This document shows, piece after piece, positions 8,057 to 17,037 of a DNA stretch of 64,000 nt (the stretch's first letter is position 1; each line of letters opens with the position of its first letter). A program made the translations under genes and the position numbers. This stretch comes from Streptomyces fumigatiscleroticus. Lineage in GTDB: Bacteria > Actinomycetota > Actinomycetes > Streptomycetales > Streptomycetaceae. The stretch spans positions 682,001 through 746,000 of the forward strand of contig NZ_BMQF01000002.1 of assembly GCF_014647975.1 (NCBI RefSeq), written 5' to 3'. A model generated the notes under the pieces. The model had not been told where the DNA came from, did no database searches, and saw only the letters and a list, made by a program, of their open reading frames with translations.

Positions 8057-9394
8057 ATGACCAAGCGTCACGGTTATGCCTTGCTCACCGCGATCGTCGC
8101 GCTGATCGTGATCGTGTCCGCCGCCATATACGCCTCCGTCGCCGCCACCTCCGGCGGCGGCACCGCCTCCGGCACCTCGGGCAAGGGCGGCCGGTCGCAC
8201 AACGGCGCCGCCCCCGCCTCCACCGGCACCTGGGTCGGCACCTGGTCGGCGTCGCCCGTCAGGGGCGAGCCCGGCACCGAGACCACCGGCATGGCGGGGC
8301 GCTCGGTGCGCAATGTCGTGCACACGAGCGTCGGAGGTACGAGTGCCCGTATCACCCTGTCCAATCTCTACGGACAGTCCCCGCTGACCATCACGCACGC
8401 CTCGCTGGCCCTCGCCGCCGGCACCGGCGGCCCGGCCGCGGTCCCGGAGACCATGCGACGGCTCACCTTCGGCGGCAGCCGGACGGTCGTCGTCCCGGCC
8501 GGTGAGCAGGTGGTGAGCGACGCCGTCCGCATCGCCGTCCCGCACGACAGCGACGTCCTGGTCACGACCTACTCCCCCACCGCCTCCGGCCCGGTCACCT
8601 ACCACCCGCACGCCCGGCAGATCTCCTACGCCGCCGACGGCGACCTGGCCGCCGACACGACCGGGGCCGCGTACACCCGGCGCAGCGAGTACTGGCGTTA
8701 TCTGACCGCGCTGGACGTGCTCAGCAACGAGGCGGAGGGCACCGTCGTCGCCATCGGCGACTCCCTCACCGACGGCAGCACCTCCACCGTGAACGCGAAC
8801 GCCCGCTGGACCGACGTCCTGGCGGACCGGCTGCGCGAGGCGGTCCAGGACGGCCGGGACGTGCCCCGCTACAGCGTCGTCAACCAGGGCATCGGCGGCA
8901 ACCAGGTTCTGGCCGACGGCTCCGGCCGCCCCGCCGGCAATCCCAGCGGACTGAACCGGTTCTCCCGCGACGTACTCGGCCGGACCGGCGTCAAGGCCGT
9001 CGTCGTCGACCTCGGCATCAACGACATCCTGCGCGACCCGACCCTGGCCGACCCCCACAGGATCGTGCGGGGTCTGCGCACCCTGACCGACTGGGCCCAC
9101 GCCCGTGGCCTGCACGTCGTCGGCGCCACCCTGATGCCCTTCAAGGGCCACCGCGGCTACACCCCCGCCCGCGAGACGGTACGCCAGGTGATCAACGCCG
9201 AGATCCGCCACGGCGACGTCTACGACGCCGTCGTCGACTTCGACGAAGCGCTGCGCGATCCCTACGACCCGCGCAGGTTCCGCTCCGACTACGACTCCGG
9301 CGACCATCTCCACCCGAGCGACAAGGGCTACGCGAGGATGGCCGAGGAGTTCGACCTGGACGACCTGAAGGGCTCGGCGCCGGCGCGGCTGTGA
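8057..9394 (+). CDS. SGNH/GDSL-family hydrolase, membrane-anchored or secreted
   Basis: This 445-residue protein begins MTKRHG followed by a hydrophobic helix (about residues 8-30) that serves as signal or anchor. A Gly/Ser/Thr-rich linker leads to a beta-rich module (about 55-200) and then the SGNH hydrolase domain. Block I is GDSLTDG with nucleophile Ser 236, followed by the NQGIGGNQ and LGINDI blocks, and finally the DHLHPSD block with catalytic Asp and His. Likely reactions are ester hydrolysis on extracellular carbohydrate or lipid. GTG 8048 is an alternative start closer to the AGGAG box. It is divergent from the DUF445 gene. Confidence 0.87.
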   Translation: MTKRHGYALLTAIVALIVIVSAAIYASVAATSGGGTASGTSGKGGRSHNGAAPASTGTWVGTWSASPVRGEPGTETTGMAGRSVRNVVHTSVGGTSARITLSNLYGQSPLTITHASLALAAGTGGPAAVPETMRRLTFGGSRTVVVPAGEQVVSDAVRIAVPHDSDVLVTTYSPTASGPVTYHPHARQISYAADGDLAADTTGAAYTRRSEYWRYLTALDVLSNEAEGTVVAIGDSLTDGSTSTVNANARWTDVLADRLREAVQDGRDVPRYSVVNQGIGGNQVLADGSGRPAGNPSGLNRFSRDVLGRTGVKAVVVDLGINDILRDPTLADPHRIVRGLRTLTDWAHARGLHVVGATLMPFKGHRGYTPARETVRQVINAEIRHGDVYDAVVDFDEALRDPYDPRRFRSDYDSGDHLHPSDKGYARMAEEFDLDDLKGSAPARL

Positions 9395-9451
9395 GCCGGG
9401 GCGGCCCGGCCACGGGGACCGGGCACGACTCCTCGGCTGTTCGGCCCTCGG

Positions 9452-10162
9452 CTACTCGGCCCGCAGGTCGTCGCGGGAGGAGCGCAGTTCCTTCCGCGCG
9501 GCCCTGCGCTCCAGCTTCTCCTGGCGCCGTGTCTCCTTCAGCCGCTGCCGCTCCGCCCGCGTCAGCTTCCGCTCCACACCGACGCCGCCCCAGAAGGCGA
9601 AGCCCGTCAGGATCACCCGCGGGGCACCCGGCTCCCCCGGCACGCCCTCCTCGCCGTGGTCGAAGCCGCCCATGATGCCGATGCCGCGCACGACGACCTC
9701 GACACCGGGCGGCACGATCACATTCACCCCGCCCATCACGGCGATGCAGGCGATCTCGACCTCGCGGTCCGCGAAGTCCGCCTCGCGCAGATCGATCTCG
9801 CCGCCGCCCCAGAACGTGAAACAGGTGAACCGCCGGGGCACCGTCCAGCGCCCCTTGCGCTGGAAACCGGACAGGATGGCGACGGCTCCGGTGGAGGACC
9901 CCTCGCCGCCGACGATCCGCCCCGCCCAACCCCCGTCCGCCGCGGACTGCTTGGTCATCGACACCCGGGGCGCCGCGACCGCCGGCAGATCCCTGGTGAG
10001 CGGCGCCAGCTGGCCGTAGGTCCGTGCCTGGTAGGTGGCCTCCAGCCGCTCCTCGAACTCCGCCATGTCGAGCCGGCCCTCGGCGAGGGCGTCCCGCAGG
10101 ATCTCGGCGACACGTTCACGATCGGCGTCGGACGCCCTCAGTTCCGGGGCTTCGTCGGTCAT
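9452..10162 (-). CDS. DUF1707 and cell-wall-active-antibiotics-response-like protein
   Basis: This is a 236-residue cytoplasmic protein. Residues 8-60 form a DUF1707 (SHOCT-like) domain with LRASDADRERVAEIL and RLDMAEFEERL motifs. Residues about 95-200 resemble the LiaF-like C-terminal domain with repeated short beta strands (FTFWGGGEIDLREADF, AVMGGVNVIVPPGVEV, GIMGGFD). The C-terminus is highly charged and helical. Such proteins are common in actinobacteria and suspected to report envelope stress, but no membrane helix is visible here. The start at ATG 10162 lacks a clear ribosome site, so the transcript may be leaderless or the start different. Confidence 0.8.
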   Translation of the reverse strand: MTDEAPELRASDADRERVAEILRDALAEGRLDMAEFEERLEATYQARTYGQLAPLTRDLPAVAAPRVSMTKQSAADGGWAGRIVGGEGSSTGAVAILSGFQRKGRWTVPRRFTCFTFWGGGEIDLREADFADREVEIACIAVMGGVNVIVPPGVEVVVRGIGIMGGFDHGEEGVPGEPGAPRVILTGFAFWGGVGVERKLTRAERQRLKETRRQEKLERRAARKELRSSRDDLRAE

Positions 10163-10260
10163 ACCAGAAGCGTACGTATTTCCGGCCGACGGCACTATGT
10201 CGTCGGCCTCTTCGCACCGCACCGCCGCCCCCTCCGCGCTACGCCGTCGCCCTCGCCGCG

Positions 10261-11238
10261 CTACGCCGTCGCCTTCTCCGCGTACATCTTCGCGATCACC
10301 GCCTCGATGTCCGGCTCCCGCACCGACAGATCGACCAGCGGGCACACCGCCGCGATCCGCGCCACCAGCGGGGCCGCCGACTGCGACGCCGGGAACGCCA
10401 CCCACTGTCGCGGGCCCTGCACCCGCACCACCCGGGCCGGCGCCGGCACCTCGATCGGCGGCAGCTCCCGCTCCAGGTCCACCACCAGGGTGCGCTCGCT
10501 CTCCCCGGCCTCGTGCAGCCCGGCCAGCGGACCGTCGTACATCAGCCGCCCGTGGTCGATGACCATCACCCGCGAGCACAACTGCTCGATGTCCTGGAGG
10601 TCATGGGTGGTCAGCAGCACCGTCGTACCGCGCTCGGCGTTCAGCTCCCGCAGGAAGCCGCGAACCCGGGCCTTGGAGACCACGTCCAGGCCGATCGTCG
10701 GCTCGTCGAGGTAGAGCACCTCCGGGTCGTGCAGCAGCGCCGCCGCGATGTCGCCGCGCATCCGCTGCCCCAGCGACAGCTGCCGCACCGGCACGTCCAG
10801 CAGGCCGTCCAGCTCCAGCAGTTCCACGCACCGGTCGAGGTTCTCCCGGTAACGCGCGTCCGGGATCCGGTACATGCGGTGCATCAGCCGGTAGGAGTCG
10901 ATCAGCGGCAGATCCCACCACAGCGTCGTACGCTGCCCGAACACCACCCCGATACGGTGCGCGAGCCGGGTCCGCTCCCGGGAGGGATCGATACCGGCGA
11001 CCCGCAGCCGGCCGCCGCTGGGCGTGAGGATGCCGGTCAGCATCTTGATCGTCGTCGACTTGCCCGCGCCGTTCGGCCCGATGTAGCCGACCATCTCGCC
11101 GCGCGCCACCGTGAACGACAGCGCGTCGACCGCCCGCACCTGCCGCCGCTCCCGCTTCAGCAACCCGGTCTTCCTGCGTACCTCGAAGACCTTCTCCACC
11201 CGGTCCACTTCGATGAACGCGGTGTCCACCCCGGTCAA
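10261..11238 (-). CDS. ABC transporter ATP-binding protein (ABC-2/daunorubicin-type exporter)
   Basis: This 325-residue nucleotide-binding subunit has Walker A GPNGAGKST, signature LSLGQRMRGD (a LSLGQ variant of LSGGQ), Walker B VLYLDEPTIGLD and the switch His in TTHD. The C-terminal 80 residues form the extra domain typical of the DrrA/CcmA-like exporters. Start TTG 11238 follows a GGGGAG box that overlaps the end of the upstream permease gene; the gap is only a few bases. It forms a three-gene exporter with the two permeases upstream. The substrate is unknown. Confidence 0.9.
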   Translation of the reverse strand: MTGVDTAFIEVDRVEKVFEVRRKTGLLKRERRQVRAVDALSFTVARGEMVGYIGPNGAGKSTTIKMLTGILTPSGGRLRVAGIDPSRERTRLAHRIGVVFGQRTTLWWDLPLIDSYRLMHRMYRIPDARYRENLDRCVELLELDGLLDVPVRQLSLGQRMRGDIAAALLHDPEVLYLDEPTIGLDVVSKARVRGFLRELNAERGTTVLLTTHDLQDIEQLCSRVMVIDHGRLMYDGPLAGLHEAGESERTLVVDLERELPPIEVPAPARVVRVQGPRQWVAFPASQSAAPLVARIAAVCPLVDLSVREPDIEAVIAKMYAEKATA

Positions 11239-11242
11239 CTGT

Positions 11243-12079
11243 TCAACTCCCCGTACTCCGGTAGGAACGAAGACCCGCCCGCCAGGCCGTTCCGGCCGCC
11301 GCCGCGCACACCACCGCCACCAGCGGCGGCGTGAACGCCATCCATGCGGGCAGCCGGAGCGGATACGGCCGCCCCAGCACATACGCCGCCGGCAGCCAGT
11401 TCACGAACGCCAGCGGCAGCACGAACGTCACCCCCCGCACCAGCTCCCGCGCGAACAGCGTCGGCGGGTACTGCAACAGCGTCGTCCCGCCGTAGGTGAA
11501 CGCGTTGGACACCTCCGCGGCGTCCTGCGCCACGAACTGGAACGCCGCGCCCGCCACGAACACCGCACAGAAGATCACCGCCCCGCTGAGCAGCATCACC
11601 GGCATCAGCAGCAGCCTCGCCGCCGTCCAGTCGATGTCCACCGTCACCAGCGCGTAGCCCAGCACCAGCACCCCCTGCGTGACCCGGCCCAGCCGGCGCA
11701 GCCCGAACCGGTCGGCGGCCACCTGCGCCAGCACCGGCGCCGGACGCACCAGCAGCGTGTCCAGCGTGCCGTCCCGCACCCGGTGCCCCAGCCGGTCCAT
11801 CGAGCCGATCGCCAGATCGGCCAGCCCGAAGGAGACGCTCGACAGGCCGTAGAGGAAGGCGACCTCGGGCAGCGCATAGCCGCCGAGCGCGTCGACCCGG
11901 GAGAACATCAGCATGATCGCGACGAAGTCCAGCCCCGTCGCCGCGAAGTTCCCGAACGTGGTCAGCACGAAGGACGCCCGGTAGGCCATGGTCGAACGGA
12001 TCCACATGGCGGCGACCATGCGGTACGTCCGCACCCCCTCGGCGGCGGCCCGGCACGCCCGGTGGCCTCTCTCACCCAC
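11243..12079 (-). CDS. ABC-2 family permease, second subunit
   Basis: This 278-residue membrane protein has about six predicted helices, including a long hydrophobic run LLLMPVMLLSGAVIFCAVFVAGAAF. The segment MVAAMWIRSTMAYRASFVL near the N-terminus and the central DRLGHRVRDGTLDTLLVRP are typical of the DUF990-like ABC-2 permeases. Start GTG 12079 overlaps the stop of the preceding permease by 8 bp, indicating coupling. It works with the adjacent permease and ATPase as an exporter. Confidence 0.86.
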   Translation of the reverse strand: MGERGHRACRAAAEGVRTYRMVAAMWIRSTMAYRASFVLTTFGNFAATGLDFVAIMLMFSRVDALGGYALPEVAFLYGLSSVSFGLADLAIGSMDRLGHRVRDGTLDTLLVRPAPVLAQVAADRFGLRRLGRVTQGVLVLGYALVTVDIDWTAARLLLMPVMLLSGAVIFCAVFVAGAAFQFVAQDAAEVSNAFTYGGTTLLQYPPTLFARELVRGVTFVLPLAFVNWLPAAYVLGRPYPLRLPAWMAFTPPLVAVVCAAAAGTAWRAGLRSYRSTGS

Positions 12080-12878
12080 CCTGCACCACCACCCGCCGCG
12101 TCGCCGCCGTCTGCACCAGCCGCCCGGCCGCCAGCAGCACCACCGCCCACCCGGCCTGGAAGGCGTACGTAGGCAACGCCCCGGCCTCGCCGAGCAGCAC
12201 ATCCGCGGGCGCCTGGAGCATCGACGACCACGGCAGCGCCCGCACCACCTCCCCGAGCGCACCCGGGAACGCGTTCAGCGGCAGCAGCATCCCCGAGCAG
12301 AAATACCCGAGGAACCACGCCGCCTGCGCCGCCCCCGTGCCGTCCATCAGCCAGAACGCCGACAGCGCCACCAGGAAGCGGATCCCGAAGCTCACCACCA
12401 TCGCCAGCACCACCGCCACCAGGAACGCCACCCACGTCAGCACGTCCCCGGGCAGCGCCACCGGGAAGACCAGCGCCCCGAACGCGAACGGCACCACCCC
12501 GCGCCCCAGCAGCTGGAACAGGGCCCGCCCCATATCGGCGGCGAGCCACCACGCCTGGAGATCGGCGGGCCGGTACAGGTCCACGGCGATGTCCCCGCTG
12601 CGGATCCGCTCCATCAGCTCGCCCTCGACACCGCCGCCCCCGAGGGCCAGCGTCGACAGGAACGCCTGCCCCAGCCACACATAGGTGACCGCCTGCGCCT
12701 GGTCGTAGCCCCCGAGATGAGGCCGCTCGTCCCACAGCGCCAGATAGACGTAGACCAGGATCAGACCGAAGACGGTGTTGGTGAACACCCCGGCCGCCGT
12801 GGCCGCCCGATAGGTCGCGTACCGCCGGAAGCCGCCCGCCGTGACGGCCGCGTACAACCGGCCCGAGCCCACACCCAC
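12072..12878 (-). CDS. ABC-2 family permease, first subunit
   Basis: This is a 268-residue membrane protein and the first gene of the exporter operon. The N-terminal FRRYATYRAATAAGVFTNTVFGLILVYVYLALW and the ELMERIRSGDIAVDLYRP loop are characteristic of paired ABC-2 permeases (second family of the DUF990 type). About six membrane helices are visible. GTG 12878 lies 3 nt from an AGGAGG box, while GTG 12872 has better spacing and may be the true start. Confidence 0.85.
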   Translation of the reverse strand: MGVGSGRLYAAVTAGGFRRYATYRAATAAGVFTNTVFGLILVYVYLALWDERPHLGGYDQAQAVTYVWLGQAFLSTLALGGGGVEGELMERIRSGDIAVDLYRPADLQAWWLAADMGRALFQLLGRGVVPFAFGALVFPVALPGDVLTWVAFLVAVVLAMVVSFGIRFLVALSAFWLMDGTGAAQAAWFLGYFCSGMLLPLNAFPGALGEVVRALPWSSMLQAPADVLLGEAGALPTYAFQAGWAVVLLAAGRLVQTAATRRVVVQGG

Positions 12879-13204
12879 AGCCCTCCTCGCCCGTCGGCAC
12901 CGAAGCGCAGGAGCCTAACGCTCCGCCGCGCGGGCCCGCCACGGGATTTCCCGGGCACCCGGCGCCGACACGCCGACGCGCCGAGATTGACCGTACGGGT
13001 GGTGTCGACGCCGTCCCCGCTCCAGTAGGAGTGGGTAGGAGTGGGCCCCATCCACCAGGACGCCCGTTTTCGGCCCCTTACCCGTGCCGGGTCCAAGGAA
13101 CTGACCGCCTGATGGCACAGTCTTCATCACAGGAGCGCACGAGAGCTCCAGAGACGTACAAACACCACGTACGACGCACCGCACCACAGGAGTCTCCGCA
13201 CACC
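12879..13204. other. Intergenic region between ABC exporter and PBP gene
   Basis: This 326-bp divergent promoter region contains a direct repeat GTAGGAGTGG (two copies near 13025-13044). A TTGACC box near 12987 could be a -35 element for the penicillin-binding protein gene. An in-frame ATG at 13112 offers a longer PBP start. No RNA gene is recognised. Confidence 0.4.
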
Positions 13205-15655
13205 ATGAGCGACCAGCCGCAGCCGAAGCAGCCGAACCCGGGCTGGGCACGCAGGGAGTCCACCGCGACCCCCGGTGCCGAACCCGCCCAGGGAACCGGC
13301 TCGCCCGACACCGGGCCCGCGCCCGGCGGCGGAAAACCCGGACGCCCCAAGCGCACGGGCTGGCGGCGGCTGCTCCCGACCTGGCGCATGCTGCTCGGCG
13401 GCTTCATCGTCGTCGTCCTGCTCCTGCTCGGCGGATTCTTCCTCGGCTACTCCCTGGTCAAGATCCCGCCCGCCAACGCGCTCGCCGTCAAGCAGAGCAA
13501 CGTCTACCTCTACGCCGACGGCAGCCAGCTCGCCCGCGACGGCGAGGTCAACCGGGAGAACGTCGAACTCGCCCAGGTCTCCAAGGCCGCCCAGCACGCC
13601 GTCCTGGCCGCCGAGGACCGCGACTTCTACACCGAGTCCGCCGTCGACCCCAAGGCCATGCTGCGCGCCGCCTGGAACACCGCCACCGGCAAGGGCAAGC
13701 AGTCCGGCTCCACCATCACCCAGCAGTACGTGAAGAACTACTACCTGGCCCAGGAGCAGACCGTCACCCGCAAGGTGAAGGAGTTCTTCATCTCCATCAA
13801 GCTGGACCGCACCGAGTCCAAGGACCGGATCCTCGAGGGCTACCTCAACACCAGCTTCTTCGGCCGCAACGCCTACGGCATCCAGGCCGCCGCCCAGGCC
13901 TACTACGGCATCGACGCCACCGACCTCACCGCCGCCCAGGGCGCCTACCTCGCCGCCCTGCTCAACGCGCCCAGCGAGTACGACGTCGTGGCCCACCCCG
14001 AGAACAAGGCCGCCGCCACGGCCCGCTGGAACTACGTCCTGGACGGCATGGTCAAGGAGAACTGGCTCAGCGCCTCCGAACGGGCCGGCCTGAAGTTCCC
14101 GATGCCGAAGGAGGCCACCGTCTCCACCGGCATGTCCGGACAGCGCGGCTACATCGTGCGCACCGTCAAGGACTACCTCACCCAGAACAAGATCCTCACC
14201 GAGGACCAGCTCGAGGCCGGCGGCTACCGCATCACCACCACCCTCCAGAAGAGCAAGCAGGACGCCTTCGTCAAGGCCGTCGACGACCAGCTGATGGACC
14301 AGCTCGACACCAAGAACCGCAAGGTCGACACCTACGTCCGGGCCGGCGGCGCCGCCATCGACCCCAAGACCGGCGACGTCGTGGCGATGTACAACGGCAT
14401 CGACTACGTCAAGCAGTACACCCCCAACGCCACCCGCCGGGACTTCCAGGTCGGCTCCACCTTCAAGCCCTTCGTCCTCGCCTCGGCCATCGAGAACGAC
14501 TCCACCACCCAGGACGGCCGCACCATCACCCCCAACACGGTCTACGACGGCACAAACCAGCGGCCCGTCCAGGGCTGGAGCGGCGGCACCTACGCCCCCG
14601 AGAACGAGGACCAGACCTCCTACGGCGACATCACCGTCCGCGAGGCCACCGACAAGTCCGTCAACGCCGTGTACGCCCAGATGGCCGTCGACGTCGGCTC
14701 CGACAAGGTCAAGCAGACCGCGATCGACCTCGGCCTGCCCAGCACCACCCCCGAGCTCTACCCCTCCCCCTCCATCGCGCTCGGCGTGGCCCAGGCCAGC
14801 GTCCTGGACATGGCGGAGGCCTACGCCACGCTCGCCAACCACGGCAAGCACGGCACCTACACCATGATCGAAAAGATCACCAAGGACGGGAAGCAGGCCG
14901 TGGAGCTGCCGAAGCGGGAGACCCGCCAGGCCGTCAGCCGCGAGGCCGCCGACACCACCACCTCCGTCCTGAGAAGCGTCGTCCAGAACGGCACCGCCAC
15001 CGCCGCCCAGGCCGCCGGCCGCCCCGCCGCCGGCAAGACCGGCACCGCCGAGAAGGACACCGCCGCCTGGTTCGCCGGCTACACCCCCGACCTCGCCACC
15101 GTCGTCTCCGTCATGGGCCAGGACCCGGAGACCGCCGAGCACAAGCCGCTCTACGGCGCGATGGGCCTGCCCCGCATCAACGGCGGCGGCGCCCCCACCC
15201 AGATCTGGGCCCAGTTCACCCAGGAAGCCCTGAAGGACGAACCCGTCACCGACTTCGACCTCGAGCTCCAGCCGGGCGCCGACCAGACCCAGGCACCCTC
15301 CGCCGAACCGAGCCACGACGACTCCGGCACCGTCACCGGCGGCCAGGACGACACCACCACCACGGGCGGCGACTCGGCCACACCCGGCACCGACCAGGGC
15401 CAGACGCAGGGCCAGACCGACGGCGGCACCGGCGACGGCGACACCGGGGGCACCGGCAGCGACACCGGGGGCACCACCGACGGCGGAGGCACCGGCACCG
15501 ACGCCGGCGGCACGACCGACGGCGGGGGCACCGGAACCGACGACGGCAACCCCACCGACTCCGGCGGCACCACCGACAGCCCGAGCGGCGGCGCCACGGG
15601 AGACACGACGACCGGCCTCACCGGCGCCATCACCCCGACCCGCAGGTCGTCATGA
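13205..15655 (+). CDS. Bifunctional class A penicillin-binding protein (transglycosylase/transpeptidase)
   Basis: This is an 816-residue cell-wall synthase. A basic, Pro-rich cytosolic tail and one membrane helix (about residues 57-82) precede the GT51 glycosyltransferase, whose catalytic EDRDFY lies near residue 137 with the GSTITQQ motif downstream. The transpeptidase has the three family motifs: STFK with nucleophile Ser about 418, SVN near 484, and KTGTAE near 611. The last 130 residues are a Gly/Thr/Asp-rich, strongly acidic repeat tail, probably threaded through the wall. Start ATG 13205 is preceded by AGGAG at slightly long spacing. It is monocistronic. Confidence 0.93.
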   Translation: MSDQPQPKQPNPGWARRESTATPGAEPAQGTGSPDTGPAPGGGKPGRPKRTGWRRLLPTWRMLLGGFIVVVLLLLGGFFLGYSLVKIPPANALAVKQSNVYLYADGSQLARDGEVNRENVELAQVSKAAQHAVLAAEDRDFYTESAVDPKAMLRAAWNTATGKGKQSGSTITQQYVKNYYLAQEQTVTRKVKEFFISIKLDRTESKDRILEGYLNTSFFGRNAYGIQAAAQAYYGIDATDLTAAQGAYLAALLNAPSEYDVVAHPENKAAATARWNYVLDGMVKENWLSASERAGLKFPMPKEATVSTGMSGQRGYIVRTVKDYLTQNKILTEDQLEAGGYRITTTLQKSKQDAFVKAVDDQLMDQLDTKNRKVDTYVRAGGAAIDPKTGDVVAMYNGIDYVKQYTPNATRRDFQVGSTFKPFVLASAIENDSTTQDGRTITPNTVYDGTNQRPVQGWSGGTYAPENEDQTSYGDITVREATDKSVNAVYAQMAVDVGSDKVKQTAIDLGLPSTTPELYPSPSIALGVAQASVLDMAEAYATLANHGKHGTYTMIEKITKDGKQAVELPKRETRQAVSREAADTTTSVLRSVVQNGTATAAQAAGRPAAGKTGTAEKDTAAWFAGYTPDLATVVSVMGQDPETAEHKPLYGAMGLPRINGGGAPTQIWAQFTQEALKDEPVTDFDLELQPGADQTQAPSAEPSHDDSGTVTGGQDDTTTTGGDSATPGTDQGQTQGQTDGGTGDGDTGGTGSDTGGTTDGGGTGTDAGGTTDGGGTGTDDGNPTDSGGTTDSPSGGATGDTTTGLTGAITPTRRSS

Positions 15656-15671
15656 CCCGCCGCCGAACCGC

Positions 15672-15992
15672 TCAGTGACCGCTGGTCGCCTTCAGCCCCA
15701 CCACGGCGACCAGCAGCAGACAGACGAAGAAGATCCGGGCGGCGGTCACCGGCTCCCCCAGCACCACCATGCCGAGCACCGCCGCACCGGCCGCACCGAT
15801 CCCCACCCACACGCCGTAGGCGGTACCGATGGGCAGCGACCGGGCGGCGTAGGACAGCAGCAGCATGCTGCTCACGATCCCGGCACCGGTGAGCACACTG
15901 GGCACCAGCCGGGTGAAACCGTCGGTGTACTTCATCCCCACCGACCAGGCGACTTCCAGCAGACCGGCGACGACAAGCAGAACCCAGGCCAC
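15672..15992 (-). CDS. gdx: SMR family guanidinium exporter (Gdx/SugE-type)
   Basis: This is a 106-residue protein with four membrane helices. The essential proton/substrate-coupling Glu sits at residue 13 (VVAGLLEVAWSVGMKYTDGF), the position of EmrE Glu14. The helix-1 GxMK and the GTAYGVWVGIGAAGAAVLGM stretch in helix 3 fit the Gdx subtype, which exports guanidinium with proton antiport as an antiparallel dimer. GTG 15992 has a GGAGGTG box. A guanidine-III riboswitch lies just upstream on the same strand, which strongly supports the Gdx call over a quaternary-ammonium pump. Confidence 0.9.
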   Translation of the reverse strand: MAWVLLVVAGLLEVAWSVGMKYTDGFTRLVPSVLTGAGIVSSMLLLSYAARSLPIGTAYGVWVGIGAAGAAVLGMVVLGEPVTAARIFFVCLLLVAVVGLKATSGH

Positions 15993-16029
15993 GACAGGCA
16001 CCTCCGGGACACGACAGGCGGGAACGGAA

Positions 16030-16080
16030 CGGTGCGTCGTCTTTGCCTTCAACCCGGTACGGCGCGTCTCGTCGGGTCCT
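16030..16080 (-). promoter_or_regulatory. Guanidine-III riboswitch (ykkC-III)
   Basis: On the minus strand the order CCCGACGAG, then GCGCCGUACCGGGU, then AAGACGACGCA matches the conserved core of the guanidine-III aptamer, including the CCG-ACGAG and CGCCGUACC blocks and the AAGACG block. The CCCG/CGGG stem differs from the commonly seen CCGG/CCGG pair but stays complementary, and GCGCCGU can pair with the distal ACGACGC with one mismatch to make the H-type pseudoknot. It ends about 40 nt before the exporter start, with the ribosome site in between, which suggests translational control. Confidence 0.85.
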
Positions 16081-16111
16081 CTGGGTCCTTCCACCGTAGC
16101 AAGAGCATGCG

Positions 16112-16143
16112 AAAAGGGGCCGGTGACCATGGTCACCGGCCCC
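16112..16143 (-). terminator. Intrinsic terminator of the GroES-like gene
   Basis: A perfect 28-bp palindrome (16116-16143, arms GGGGCCGGTGACC) is followed on the minus strand by TTTTC. It insulates the GroES-like gene from the riboswitch-exporter unit. Confidence 0.85.
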
Positions 16144-16156
16144 CACGACCGTCGGA

Positions 16157-16513
16157 TCAGAGGTAGAGCCCGGTCGAGTCCTCGGCCCCCTCGAACCGGT
16201 CCGCGGCGACGGCGTGCAGATCACGCTCACGCATGAGCACGTACGCGATGCCCCGCACCTCGACCTCGGCACGGTCCTCCGGATCGAACAGGACCCGGTC
16301 ACCCGGCTCCACGGTCCGTACGTTCTGCCCCACCGCCACGACCTCGGCCCAGGCCAGCCGCCGGCCGACCGCCGCGGTGGCGGGAATCAGGATGCCGCCC
16401 CCCGAACGCCGCTCGCCCTCACCGGTCTCCTGCTTGACCAGTACACGGTCGTGCAGCATACGGATGGGCAGCTTGTCCTGATGGGTGCTGTGCTCGTTTC
16501 TGTTGGCGCTCAC
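16157..16513 (-). CDS. GroES-like co-chaperone
   Basis: This 118-residue protein of the Cpn10 fold has the motifs LHDRVLVKQE near the N-terminus, GGILIPATA in the mobile-loop region, VVAVGQNVRTVEPGDRVLFDP and a late VRGIAYVLMRERDL strand. It is longer than canonical GroES, carries an acidic tail and is not next to a groEL gene. It is probably a divergent paralogue common in Streptomyces rather than the main co-chaperonin. The start is GTG 16513. Confidence 0.85.
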   Translation of the reverse strand: MSANRNEHSTHQDKLPIRMLHDRVLVKQETGEGERRSGGGILIPATAAVGRRLAWAEVVAVGQNVRTVEPGDRVLFDPEDRAEVEVRGIAYVLMRERDLHAVAADRFEGAEDSTGLYL

Positions 16514-16556
16514 GCCTCGAACCTACCTGCCTTTCACGCGGATGCGCGCGGGCGGG

Positions 16557-16886
16557 TCAGCCCTTGCGCCGCCGGACGCCGAGGGCCAGCAGCCCCACGA
16601 CCCCGACCACCACGAGCGCGACGGGCACGACACGCTCCAGCCGAGGCGCGCCGTCCTCGTCCACGAACTGTGCCCTCACATCGCTCACGGCCCGGTTGAC
16701 CCCTACATAGGCCCGCCCGAGCGTGTGATCGATGTTCGCGGCCACCTTGGCCTTGGCGTCACCGACGATCGTCTTCGGGTGCACCCGCACGCCGATCTCG
16801 TCGAGCGTCTCGGCCAGCACTTCACGGCGGCGCCTGATGTCCGCCTCGATCTGCGCCGGGGTTCTGGTGTCCGACGTGTCCGCCAC
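16557..16886 (-). CDS. DUF3618 membrane protein
   Basis: This 109-residue protein has the DUF3618 signature in its N-terminal half (RTPAQIEADIRRRREVLAETLDEIGVRVHPK), a helical linker, and one C-terminal membrane helix (VVPVALVVVGVVGLLALGV) followed by RRRKG. Such proteins are abundant in actinobacteria near phage-shock or BCP genes; the role is unknown. GTG 16886 has a GGAGG box 7 nt upstream. It is divergent from bcp. Confidence 0.85.
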   Translation of the reverse strand: MADTSDTRTPAQIEADIRRRREVLAETLDEIGVRVHPKTIVGDAKAKVAANIDHTLGRAYVGVNRAVSDVRAQFVDEDGAPRLERVVPVALVVVGVVGLLALGVRRRKG

Positions 16887-17037
16887 CGTACGGCCTCCGA
16901 AGTCTGCTGAAGCTGATGCGCACAGTCTGTCAGCTTCTGCCCCGGCCGCACGGCCAGGACCCCCGGTTAGGCTCGGACAGACACCCCTCCCACACATCCA
17001 CTCACGTACACATCCACGCACGAGGAGTCGAACACCG

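Noticed and set aside
13127..15316. Minus-strand frame of about 730 codons opposite the PBP gene
   Set aside because: Gly/Val/Asp/Leu-rich shadow without motifs; the plus strand carries all PBP active-site motifs.
16030..16080. Guanidine-I (ykkC) or guanidine-II riboswitch
   Set aside because: The class I core and the paired ACGR hairpins of class II are not present; the conserved blocks fit class III.
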